Shown: piece by piece, positions 1 to 10,046 of the stretch | Position numbering within the stretch: position 1 is the first letter of the stretch | Layout: every line of letters begins with the position of its first letter | Assembly (NCBI GenBank): GCA_951799425.1 | Contig: OX637391.1 | Span: forward strand, 18,462,551 to 18,526,550 | Length of the DNA: 64,000 nucleotides | Source: Ilex aquifolium | Taxonomy: Eukaryota > Streptophyta > Magnoliopsida > Aquifoliales > Aquifoliaceae | Reading direction: 5' to 3' | Notes under the pieces: generated by a model | Told to the model about the DNA's origin: nothing | What the model saw: the letters and a program-made list of their open reading frames with translations, nothing else | The model's database searches: none | Translations under genes and position numbers: made by a program

Positions 1-936
1 CATTGACCTCCTCCCGGGGTTGGGAGTGGGTGATGCAGGTCTCCACTGAATGACCTAAATGCCGACACCCAGTACAATACTGCGGAACATCATCGTAAAG
101 CACATCCTGCCAAAATCCGGTCTCTTGTCTGCCTATCCTAATCCTCGACACTCGTCGCCATGTGACATCATACTCAACCAGCACCCTGGCAACTGAGGGC
201 CGACTCAAACTCATTGTGGCCTAATCAACCCGTGAAGGTGTCCCAATCGCCGAGGCTATCGAGAATAATGCATCCTGGGAACGCACAAAGTGGACTAGTA
301 AATATGGGAATGAAACCCAGATAGGAACTATGAGTGACTCCTCGGTATAACGAAACTACGGAGTCCACTTGAACATGCGCATCTCTCTGCCATAAACCGA
401 CCAAGCCTGCTTCACCCAGAGACGGGTGTAATCCTCATCAAGGTCGCACATTATGAGCACGTGTCGGCTATCTAACAAAGAGGCACTAACCTGCCCCCTC
501 AATCTAATCAGCTGCAAGAATCTCCTGATCATTTCCATCGGAGGGCGGCCTCGGGTAAACTTGCCCACTAGGGCCAACTTGAAAGGAGCTATGATACTCT
601 CAATCTCCTCGTCAGAAAAGTCCACTGCCGGGGCACCCTTGTACTGTGTGACGGGGCGGGGAACTCGATGAGTGAGGGCGACGGAGTCAGGGGTGGTAGA
701 TCCCCTCAAAACATCTATGAATGAATTGTGTGGTCGAGTCGAGTCCGGGGCGGAACCGGGTGGTCGGGTCCAAGAATTATGGGTGGTGTGTACGACTGGT
801 TTGGGAGCACCAGGTTGTGTTGGGTTTCGGCCGGGTTAGTGTTTAGCTTGTGGAGGTTGGCGAATAGTCTTAGTTTTGGGTAGTGGGCCGGATTTGATGA
901 TGAGATGGGCAGTGGTCGGCTGAGTTTGATCTCCAT
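1..936 (-). pseudogene. LINE ORF1 protein (DUF4283 + CCHC knuckle), broken
   Basis: ORF1 of plant L1 elements makes a nucleic-acid-binding protein that coats the LINE RNA. The minus-strand frame 709-356 encodes a DUF4283 domain (around DEEIESIIAPFKLALVGKFT, later HVLIMCDLDEDYTRLWVKQA). Downstream, below position 355, the same protein continues past a TAG stop with sequence typical of the family (SLSRPSVARV) and ends in a zinc knuckle of form CX2CX4HX4C near 55-100 (YCTGCRHLGHSVETC). Upstream, 936-715 and 1140-946 hold Pro/Ser-rich stretches that look like the variable N-terminal part in shifted frames. It has several stops and frame changes, so it is not functional. DUF4283 identity is from recognition of the family, not from a search. 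Confidence 0.72.
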
Positions 937-1131
937 TGGAGCCGCCTATAGACTTGGAAATGTGATGCAAGTCACTGGCAGTGGGGTGGTGGATAACTCC
1001 GTCGGTATAGGTGTGTGCACCGGGAGGAGGAGGTCAGGTGGTGGGTTTAGGCCGGCGGTTGGGTCATCATCGGCAGCCAGATTGGCCATGGGATTCGGTG
1101 AACTGGTGGAAGTGGGTTTGTTGGTGTGGTT
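1..1131 (-). mobile_element. L1-type LINE, inverted 5' segment
   Basis: This stretch reads as LINE on the minus strand, while the LINE sequence directly to its right reads on the plus strand. It holds ORF1, including a DUF4283 region and a CCHC zinc knuckle, and proline/serine-rich sequence upstream of it. The order (ORF1 C-terminus leftmost, upstream sequence rightmost, then plus-strand ORF2) is what twin priming during target-primed reverse transcription produces. The left end runs off the window, so neither the outer target-site duplication nor the full length can be seen. The alternative is two independent LINE copies placed head to head. Confidence 0.7.
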
Positions 1132-1167
1132 GTTGGCGGTTTGATGTTTGTTGGCGGTTTGATGTTT
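1132..1167. repeat. 18-bp tandem duplication at the LINE inversion junction
   Basis: The motif gttggcggtttgatgttt occurs twice in direct succession (1132-1149 and 1150-1167), exactly where the minus-strand ORF1 part gives way to the plus-strand endonuclease part. Short duplications at the breakpoint are a known by-product of twin priming. Confidence 0.75.
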
Positions 1168-4100
1168 GTTTCTTTTATGTATGCTAGTTGCGTAGCTTCT
1201 GTTCGACAGGGTTTGTGGGATTTTTTGACACAGTTTGAGAGAATTCATGATGGTCTATAGATGGTTGGTGGGGATTTCAACGTTGTTGAGTCCCATTCTG
1301 AGATCCGAGGGGGTCATACACAGTCTCAGTCTGCTATTGATGCCTTTTCCCTAGCTTTGATGTCCAGTGGTTTGGAGGATGCTGGGTTTGAGGGTACTCC
1401 CTTCACATGGACGAATTGACGTACTTGGAGGAGATTGGATAGAGTAGTAGTGAATGCTCAGTGAAGTTCTTATTTTTCTGTATTTCAGGTGGCTCACTTG
1501 AACTGGACTTGTTCAGATCATTCACCACTACTGATTTCTGGAGATCAGCGTCAGAGTAGAGGGCCGAGCTGGTTCAAGTTTCTTCACACGTGGACCAGAC
1601 ATAGAGATTTTTTGGAGGTTGTGCAGTAGAGCTGGATCATTCCTGTGTTCGCTTCGGGGATGTTTGCATTTCAATCGAAGCTTATTCGGTTGAAACAAAC
1701 CTTGAAGGTCTGGAACAAGGAAGTGTTCGGCAATGTGTTTCAGCGAGTTCAGGAGGCCGAGGCCGAGGTTAGTAGGAGAGAGGTGGCACATGATCAGTCA
1801 GGGTCTCCTTCAGATCGGGCTGCCCTTCATCAGGCCAGGGCTGAGTTACAGCAGGTTTTACAGTGTGAGGAGTCCTTTATGAGACAGCAGTCCTGTGTCC
1901 ACTGGCTTCGAGAGGGGGATTGGAACACCCGCTTCTTTCATGCTTCAATGAGGAAGAAATGGCATGTTCTTTCAATCCATCGGATTAGGGGTGATGATGC
2001 AGAGTGGATTACTGAGCCTAGAACTATTAGTGCTTCAGCAGTTTCCTTTTTTCAGGGATTGTTCTCTGTGGGGGCTGGTCAGGTTGAGATTGCAGACTTT
2101 TCGGCTATTCCAGCTATTGTGACTGATGCAGATGATGTTGGGTTGTGTGCTATGCCGACTTTGGAGGAAGTGCGACAGGTCGTGTTCTCTATTGATTCAG
2201 ATAGTGCGCCGGGGCCGGATTAGTTTTGCAATCACTTTTATCAGTTTTGCTGGGACATTGTGGGAGCAGATTTGCTAGCTGCAGTTTAGGATTACTTCCG
2301 GGGTTCTCTTATGCCTCGAGGATTCATGAGTACATTGGTAGTACTTTTACCCAAGAAGGAGTCACCTTCGACTTTGGCAGATTTTCGGCCGATCAGTTTA
2401 TGTAACCTGAGCAACAAGGTGTTGACGAAGATCCTCGTTTCTCGTCTGTCGTCCTTTTTGCCGCATATCATATCACCGACGCAGAGTGGGTTTGTGTCGG
2501 GTTGAGTATTGCAGGACATTATACTTTTGGCTCAAGAGTTGGTTCATGATTTGGGGAGAGGTTCCCGGGGTGGGAACGTCGTGCTGAAGCTAGATATGGC
2601 TAAGGCATATGACATGATGTCTTGGACATTCATTCTCCAGATGTTGCGGGCTTTTGGGTTCTCTGAGGGCTGGATTTCTTTGGTTCGGCGGGCTATCTGG
2701 GGGCTGTGGTTTTCTGTGATGGTGAATGGGGTCAGTCAGGGCTTTTTCTAGTCGCATGGAGGCTACAGCAGGGTGACCCCCTTTCTCCTTGTTTGTTCAT
2801 CATTGCTACAAAGTATCTATTTCGAGGCTTGGACTCATTGTATGCTTGGTTTCCAAGGGTGGCTTATAGTACTGGAGTTGGGGTTTCGGTTTCCCATTTG
2901 GCTTTTGCTGATGACAGTATTATTTTTGTTAATGGGTGCCGGTCGAGCTTGCAGCGAGCTATGAATTTTCTTCATCACTATGAGGCTGCTTTTGGTCAGT
3001 TAGTTAGTCAGGCCAAGAGCAGTTTCTATATCCGTTCACGAGCCTCGCATTCTAGAGAGGTGATTGCACGACAGACCACTAGTTTTCAGAGGCGTAACCT
3101 TCCGTTTATTTATCTGCGGTGCCCTATCTACTTGGGTCATCTCCGGATCTCGTACTTTGGTGAGATGATACGGAAGGTGCGCGAGCGGATTTTTGGATGG
3201 GCAAATCGCTTGCTCTCCTTTGGAGGTAAGCTCACTCTGATTCGTCATGTGCTCGTGTCGGTGCCTATTCACTTGTTTCACGTGTTGAGGCCTCCTGCGG
3301 ATGTTTTTCACCAGTTAGAGAGGTTGTTCACTCGTTTCTTGTGGGGTGATACAACTACTCATCGGAGGATTCACTGGTGTCACTGGGCTGAGGTATGTTC
3401 CCCTGTAGAGGAGGGCGACTTAGGGGTCCGTTCTTTTTCTGACTTAGTAGAGGCTTGTGAGGTGAAGCTCTGGTGGAGTTTTCGTGCTCAACAGTCACTT
3501 TGGTCCACTTTTATGAGGGCCAAGTACTGTAGGTCCACCCATCCTGGGCTAATTGAGTTTCGTTACCCAGCTTCACCTCTTTGGAGGCGGTTGTGTGGGA
3601 TTCGATCCGTGACTGAGCCGATGATCAGATGGTTAGTACGGTCTGGTGAGGTCAGCTTCTGATATGATTGTTGGTTGGGGGATTGCCCATTGGCTTTAGT
3701 GTATCCAGGGGTAGCTTCTGGGGTTCCTGTTTCTACTTACTGGGAGGGTCGGTAGTGGGACAGAGGCCGATTGTTGGGGGTTTTACCTTCTTTAGTTGTT
3801 GAGCATATTATGCAGATTCTGATTCCAGAGCAGGGGGTTGATCAGGTGTGGTGGAGGTTGTCTTTGGATGGAGATTTTTCATTGAGGACTGTTTGGGTTG
3901 ATATTCGGGGTGTGGCTCCAGTTTGGGCTGGGGTTTTCTTGTGTTTGGCAGAGGCATATTCCGACTCAGATCTCCTTCTTTATGTGGCGGTTGTTTCATG
4001 GTTTCCTGGCCACAGATGATGGCTTAGAGAGACGGGGTTTCCATGTAGTATCCCGGTATGTGTGTGGTGGGGCTGTTGAGACTCTTAGGCATCTTTTTCT

Positions 4101-4860
4101 GGATTATCCGCTTGCAGTTCAAGTGTGGGGTCACTTTGATCGGATGTTTGGGATTAGATGTCGGCCGTTTTAGTCTCCTTATGCTTTGATGCTTCATTGG
4201 CGGCGTTGTGCTCCTTCTGTAGGTCACGTGCGGGTACTACTACCGTGCTTCATTCTGTGGCACTTATGGAAGGCGCGTAATGCTTATAGGTTCGATGGCC
4301 AGGCCTTTCAGGTGCCCGTTGTGATTCAGAGGGTTATGATCAATATGCAGTTGGTTGGGCTTGCTTTTGGGTTTACTCCGAGTCAGTTGCGTCAAGATGA
4401 GTCAGTTGAGTTTGTAGGTTCTCTTAGGGTCTTGGTTCCTCGGCCTCGACCTCTTCGCTTGGTTGCTTGGACTCGTCCTGTAGTGGGTTGCCTGAAGATC
4501 AGCGTTGACGGTTGTTCTAAAGGTAATCCGGCGCTGTCTGCGGCAGGGGGTGTTATTCGGCACCACCAGGGTCGGGTACTTAGGGCTTTTGGCTTGTTTC
4601 TGGGGCATCAGCCTATTCTGTATGCGGAGTTGTAGGCTGTTTGTGCTGGGTTGGATTTGGCCGCAGATTTGGGAGCTTCAGAGTTGGTAGTGGAGTCAGA
4701 CTCAGCTACAGTGGTTTCTTGGGTTTCTTCTCAGGGTACTGGGTGTTGGATTTATGCTTACCTGCTTGCTCGGATTCGACTTCTGTGTGCTTCTCTCTCG
4801 GCTCGTGTCTGCCATGTCCTGCGGGAGGTGAATCAAGCTGCAGACTTCATGGCTAATTAG
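1150..4860 (+). pseudogene. LINE ORF2: endonuclease (partial), RT, zf-RVT, RNase H
   Basis: ORF2 makes the enzyme that nicks the target and reverse-transcribes the LINE RNA. Domains in order: the C-terminal half of the APE-type endonuclease at 1150-1560 (MYASCVASVRQGLW, VGGDFNVVESHSE, GTPFTWTN); a linker to about 2220; RT at 2311-3100 with LVVLLPKKE, LKLDMAKAYDMMSW, GDPLSPCLFI and the catalytic FADD at 2904-2915; zf-RVT at about 3940-4170; and RNase H at 4495-4860 with D (VDGCSKGN), E (YAEL), D (VESDS) and the terminal AD (NQAADF). Breaks include in-frame stops near 1418, 1628, 2221, 2503 and 4633 and a frame change near 2745. The RT, zf-RVT and RNase H blocks are otherwise well preserved. 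Confidence 0.9.
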
Positions 4861-5054
4861 GCTTGCTCTCAGCAGCTCAATCAGCGATTCCCTGATTCGT
4901 CATCCCTTCCTTCTGGGATTGCTGACATCCTCGCCTTGAACGCTCGACAGACTCCTCACGTCCATCGTTGGGTTTTTATTTTAATTGATGTTTTCTGTTA
5001 TTTTGTTCTGTGGGGATTCCCCACTTTGCTTTTCTATTTATTTATTTTTCATGC

Positions 5055-5100
5055 TTTTGGTGGTGAGTCACCACCAAAATTTTGCTTAAAAAAAAAAAAA
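5055..5100 (+). other. LINE 3' hairpin and poly(A) tail
   Basis: TTTTGGTGGTGA at 5055-5066 is followed after one base by its perfect reverse complement (5068-5079). That gives a 12-bp stem 8 bases before the poly(A) run at 5088-5100. A 3' hairpin close to the tail can be the RNA recognised by LINE reverse transcriptase. Its role here is inference. Confidence 0.7.
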
Positions 5101-5102
5101 CT

Positions 5103-5275
5103 TTAGAGAGTCTGAATGTAATTTACTAAAAGATATACTAACGGACATTGACTGCAAGGGTCTAAATGTTACGTACGTACAAATCTCAGGGGGTCTGTAT
5201 GTAATATTTCAAATTTCAGGGAGTCTGAGTGATTAAGTGACAAAAATCAGCGGGTCTGAGTGTAATTCTACCTAT
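5103..5275. repeat. Imperfect short repeats after the LINE tail
   Basis: Five degenerate copies of a motif like gggtctgagtgtaat occur near 5107, 5158, 5191, 5220 and 5254, with spacings of about 30-50 bases. No coding capacity or transposon ends are visible, and I cannot assign the repeat to a family. Confidence 0.5.
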
Positions 5276-5301
5276 ACTAACCATGTAACTTTAATATGTA
5301 T

Positions 5302-6352
5302 TGTTGGACATAGTTAGACATGCATGGAGACTTATGAGTGTACAACATGGAATCTATCACCCTTAGTAAAATAAAAAGAGAATGTCCTATATGATCTTCT
5401 AGGATATGACTCAATGAATCCTTAACCAAGGCAGAATGACAATTATAAAAAGAGTTTCTAATTAATCATTAAGAGCCATAATCCTAAGATCAAACACATA
5501 AGATTGAATTAGGGGTTTGACAGTAATTTCATACCCTAGTAATCCAATTGGGGCATTATGTGATAGAAAGATTGAATTGCATGACAACTATAGACTGAAT
5601 GAGTTCTTTACTTATTTTGTGTTATCCGGAGGTTGATCGTGATATGCTGTTAGGTGTCACTCATGATTAATAGAAGCCCGAAGAATGAAATTAATGTATT
5701 AATTGTTCTTCATAAAGGGAGAATTAGAAGAGTTCTGATTCAAGTTAAATTAGAAAGAATTTTAATTTGATATGCTATTTGTAGTTAGTATCGAATGCCT
5801 ACAACCGGTTATGCTTGAACCTATAGGGTCACACATAATAGAATTGATTGGAAACTAAAGGATTAAGGAAAGAAAACCAATTAAGAGTTCATTGAGATGA
5901 AAACCTAATTAAGAGTTAATTAGGAGTTTTATTATAATAAATGGTTAATAAATGAGTTATATGTAATTATGAGATAATTGCAAGTAGACCCAAAATATGA
6001 TTAGAGTCTTCTAAGGCTCAATAAATGCCTATAGGAGGTGGATATATGATATAATAACTCTTTTGCTAGCACAAGAAAACCCACCCATCATGCTCTCTTT
6101 CTACTAGTTTATCAAATGTTTAGGTAGATCATTCCCGTTTATCAATTCGTGTGGATATTGATAGAAGCCAAACGATTGTGAGGTTTGGGGTAAAGATCAA
6201 ATTCAAATTTAAAGATTCAAAGTTTTTGAGAAAACTTGAAGATTGTTAAAAGCACACTTAAAGAGATAACTCTTAATCTTTTCTATACATCTAAGGTTTC
6301 TCGATTTCTATTAAACATGAGGAATCAATATTTATTTTTATATTCCGCTACA
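5302..6352 (+). mobile_element. Candidate copia-type solo LTR
   Basis: The stretch starts TGTTGGACATAG and ends attccgctaca, which are typical start and end forms of copia LTRs. It carries no coding frame, and its last 250 bases resemble the leader side of such LTRs (gtgtggatattgatagaagcc). About 1050 bp fits a solo LTR. I do not see a convincing 5-bp target-site duplication (flanks tgtat and ttttt), so the boundaries and class are tentative. Confidence 0.45.
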
Positions 6353-6398
6353 TTTTTTATTATATGACTCCTTTTAGGCCTATGAGTGACTCCGCCAC

Positions 6399-6406
<8 letters not shown>

Positions 6407-6433
<27 letters not shown>
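6407..6433. repeat. (TA)n microsatellite
   Basis: An uninterrupted TA run of 27 bases, preceded by a short TG run. It adjoins the truncated left edge of the old gypsy LTR. Confidence 0.9.
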
Positions 6434-6437
<4 letters not shown>

Positions 6438-6970
6438 CGAGGGACAAGTGCTAAAAAGAGAAGAAAAAACAAGGTAACAATGCTTAAATGAAGACAAGTA
6501 CGTCCAAAAAAAAAAGTAGAATGCTTGGACAATGCATGGACGGCTAGCCATTCTTGCACCACCAAAACGTCACCCATCTGACATAGCCAAGGAAATTTGG
6601 CTATAAAGAGCCATCAGCCACGCGGTGGGGAAGAAAAAGAGGAAAAAGTGAGAGGGAGGAAGAGAGGAGAAAAAGGGTAAAAATTTTGTCAGTCTAAGAG
6701 TTCTTGTTTACGATAAAAAATTTGTGTAAGATTTTGGAGTTATTATTTAGTAGTTCTATAGGTTTAAGTTACTTGAATTTGATCCTCATTAAATAATTTT
6801 GTATCAAATTCGGGCATTATTATTTTTCTTTATTCACTCTAAAAATTATTTTTAGTTTAACTAAGTCATTATGACTTAGTTCTATTTTAAAATATTACTC
6901 TATTTGTTTTGCCACAGTGTATGGTATCTAGTCGACGTAACATCGAAAGTAGGATTTCTTTTATCTTTAC
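6434..6970 (+). repeat. 5' LTR of the old gypsy element, left piece
   Basis: The first 65 bases or so (gagggacaa through aatgcttaaatgaagacaag) match the 3' LTR at about 25797-25862. A TATA-like ctataaagag lies near 6601 and is followed by a purine-rich leader. The piece ends where the younger element inserted, after tttac (6966-6970). Confidence 0.7.
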
Positions 6971-7713
6971 TGAAGGGGTTAAACCCCATCGTTACACGTG
7001 TCGTGGCATTAATTATGCTCACGTGATATTGACAAGACTTGACACGTGACTCAGAAGGAAAGAAGCTTCAACTCTCTTACCCGAGCCGTGCAAACTTTAG
7101 TTCGGCAGGCAAAGGAATAGTTCGGACAAAGCTCATCGGCAATGCAATATGAGAGCACGGCTTGTACCAAGCCGAGATACCCACATTGATCGGCACGGTA
7201 ATTGAAGGAGGACGGTTTGTGCCAAACCGACTCCCTCGTTCGGTTCGGCAAAGAACCATGTGTGTTCGGCATTAGTCATGACCGAGCTGTTACAGAGAAA
7301 TACAGAAAGATTTGCCTAAAACTTAGGCAATCAGATAAACGAGATCTGCGAGAATAAAGATACAGAGAAATTATTGGAGAAGAATCAGAAACCTCCCAAA
7401 CTCAAACACTGAAAGAAAGGAAGGTGTGCCACCTTGCCTCTGAATTAACGGAAACCCTAAGGGGAATGCAAGCTATAAAAGAAACACGGGACCAAGGCGA
7501 AAAGGTACGCTGAACTCTCCTTGTCTTCGTGAAACACATATCATTCATCTACTGACTTAAGCATCGGAGTGCCTTCGATCGAAGCACTTCGATCTTGGGC
7601 AGTTTGCTCGTTTTGCAGGAAAAGAGGCCGGGAGATCAAGTTCAGAGATTACCATGAAATCACAATTCCTAACTTCATATTGTCAGAGGTAAACCTTATT
7701 TTTTGCCTCTACA
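6971..7713 (+). repeat. 5' LTR of young Tat element
   Basis: 743 bp, starting TGAAGGGGTT and ending GCCTCTACA. A TATA-like ctataaaag lies near 7472-7480. The U5 part contains actgacttaagcatcggag, a phrase also recognisable in the other Tat-type LTRs at the right end of the window, and a perfect 12-bp palindrome cttcgatcgaag near 7578. Confidence 0.95.
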
Positions 7714-7715
7714 TT

Positions 7716-7731
7716 TTGGCGCCGTCTGTGG
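7716..7731 (+). other. Primer-binding site of young Tat element
   Basis: TTGGCGCCGTCTGTGG follows the LTR end by two bases. This form of tRNA primer site is usual for Tat/Athila-group gypsy elements. The same 16 bases occur, inverted, at 42361-42376 in the minus-strand Tat element. Confidence 0.85.
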
Positions 7732-7763
7732 GAAGATCTTAATCTTTTGAACAAAAAGCTACA

Positions 7764-9980
7764 ATGTCAAGGCTCAGAAGCGCAATTGGATCACCTAGAG
7801 GCAGTCCTCCCCTAGGCGATTCCAATCCTGCGTACGTTCCGTCTGACAACGACGAGAGGTTGCATGCAGCCGGAAACCCATCTGGGACCCCCGAAAGAGA
7901 CGAAGCTTCTTCTGCAAGTTTCAAACCCTCGAAAAGCCGGAACCATGATGTTGAAAACCAAGGTGCTGAGGGGGGGAACCGTTCGTTAGCAAAGCTGATC
8001 CAATCGTTCCAGGACCGTTTGGATGCTCACGACAAACTCTTTAAAAAGTCGTACGCCAAGGAAAAGGATCTGATCAAGGAAAACGAGGAGTTGAAAGCCA
8101 GACTGAACGAGATGACTAAAAAGGAGAAGCGCCCAAGAGAAGGCCGGCGTGAGAGCCCTGAGAGAAAGCCTAGCCGTATCGCGACAGCTGACGATGACAG
8201 ACATCAACCGAAGAAGCCGAGGGTCCACGAAGTGGACGCGTGGAAACAATATATTGACGATGAGCTCAACAGCCGTTTGAGAAGACCAGAGCAAAGGTCG
8301 GCTAGGGACCTAGCCAGGAGAGCAACAGGCGAGTATGGAGACGGATGAGAGTCATCTCCATTCACCGCATGGATTGAAAAGGGGCGAATTCCGAGTAAAT
8401 TCACCGTCCCGAGCTTCAGACTGTACGACGGAAAGACAAATCCGTCCTCCCATATCAGGCACTTCAGACAGCTTATGACCGTCCATAGAAGAAACGAGCC
8501 ACTGTTGTGCACTATCTTCCCTAGCAGCCTTGGGGAGTCGGCCATGAAGTGGTTTGACAGCCTGCCAAGGGGAACAATTGATGGCTGGGCTCAGCTAGCC
8601 GAGCAATTCACAGCTCGGTTCATCACCAGTAGCAAGCAGCCGAAGGATGTTGGAGCTTTGCTCACGTTAAAGAAAAGCAACACCGAGACACTGCGTGAAT
8701 ACGCTCATCGATACTGGGAGACAATGAATGAGGTCGAGGGATGCAATCCTGAAATTGCAGTCGCATCATTCAAAATGAGATTGCCAAAGGAGAACCCACT
8801 CTATCAGTCGCTTACCAGGAGGCCGGCAACAGACTTAGAAGAACTCATGGCGAGAATTGAGAAATACGCCAAGGTCGATGACGACCTGACCAGGGAAGTG
8901 GTGAAGGACCAACCGAGTAGGAGGCAGTTCGGCCGAGATAGGCAATCCGAGCCGAACAGAGAAAATGGAAGGAAGGCCGAAAAGGATGGCTTTCCCCAAA
9001 GGTCGTCCTTCCTAGGAGTGAACACAGTGTTCAAGGAGCCTATTTACAAAATATTGGGTCAGATCAAAGAAAAGCCTTTTTTCAAATGGCCGAGCAAGCT
9101 GATGGGAGACCCCTCTAAAAGGAACCCTAGTTTTAGGTGTTCATATCATAAGGATGTGGGCCATAAGACAGAAAACTGCCGACACTTGAAACAGCATTTG
9201 GAGGAGTTGGTGCAGGCTGGGCACCTCGCAGAGTTCATTGAGAGCGGACGAAAGGCAGACGATGGTAGGACAGAGCAAGCCAGGGAGCACAACACCCCGG
9301 CAGGGGTAATTGATGTGATCCACGCCGCAACTAACCCTCAGATGACCACTAACAACTCTGCTCGGGCATATATTCAAAAGGCAGCAAAGGAAAGAGAGGT
9401 CTACGAGCTGAGAATGACACCCGAGGTCACCAACAAAAGAATCAAATTAGAGGAATCAGCCGAGGCGATATGTTTTACCGAGTAGGATTTGGTCGGCGTT
9501 CACCAGCCACATAACGATGCCTTAGTCGTCACCCTTCGGATTGCTAACTATGATGTCAAAAGAGTTCTGATCGATCCAGGGAGTTCTTCAGAGATAATGT
9601 ATTGGGACTTGTTCCAGAAGCTCGGCCTCAAGAACCAGGATCTCAAGCCGTCAAACACGCCACTCATCGGCTTTAGCGGTAAAACAGTACTTCCTAAGGG
9701 GAAGATAACGCTTCCTGTAAAAACAGGACCAGTTTGTGTGATGACCGAGTTCCTGGTGGTGGACACAGTCTCGGCATACAATGCGATAATGGGGAGATCC
9801 TGGCTGCATGAGATGAGGGCCGTGCCGTCAACATACCACCAGATGCTAAGATTCCCGTCGGCTGATGGAATAGTGAATGTTCGTGGTGACCAAGTCAGTT
9901 CCAGAACCTGCCTTTTGACCTCGGTTAAGACAAAGGATCCGTGCCGAGAACTTGGCTCGGTCGAGGAAAATGAAAAATAG
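7764..9980 (+). pseudogene. gag-protease region of young Tat element
   Basis: This is the capsid and protease part of the element. A charged N-terminal coiled region (7764-8350) is followed by the retrotransposon gag domain at about 8460-8900 (GESAMKWFDSLPRGTIDGW, then LTLKKSNTETLREYAHRY). A CCHC-like knuckle lies near 9140-9185 (CSYHKDVGHKTENC). An aspartic protease follows at about 9490-9830, with the catalytic DPGSSS in place of the usual DTG/DSG and the flap region LIGFSGKTVLPKG. The region is nearly whole and part of the element's overall count of about five breaks. Confidence 0.88.
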
Positions 9981-10046
9981 CAATTAACTACTGACAGCTC
10001 GGTCAAACTCGATGACGTAGCTGTCAAAGAAAGTCCTGACGTACCT

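Larger units (their letters stand above)
1132..5100 (+). mobile_element. L1-type LINE, 3' segment with poly(A) tail
   Basis: This segment begins inside the endonuclease domain and runs through reverse transcriptase, zf-RVT and RNase H to a 3' UTR and a 13-A tail at 5088-5100. The RNase H domain after RT marks it as a plant L1 lineage that carries one. It is not full length on this strand because the endonuclease N-terminus is missing. It has many stops, so it is a dead copy. Confidence 0.9.

Noticed and set aside
905-1144. Plus-strand frame of 79 codons, Gly-rich
   Set aside because: Best explained as the opposite strand of the Pro/Ser-rich ORF1 N-terminal region of the inverted LINE.
7051-7272. 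Minus-strand frames repeated in both LTRs of the young Tat element
   Set aside because: Chance open frames in LTR sequence, present identically at 16644-16865.
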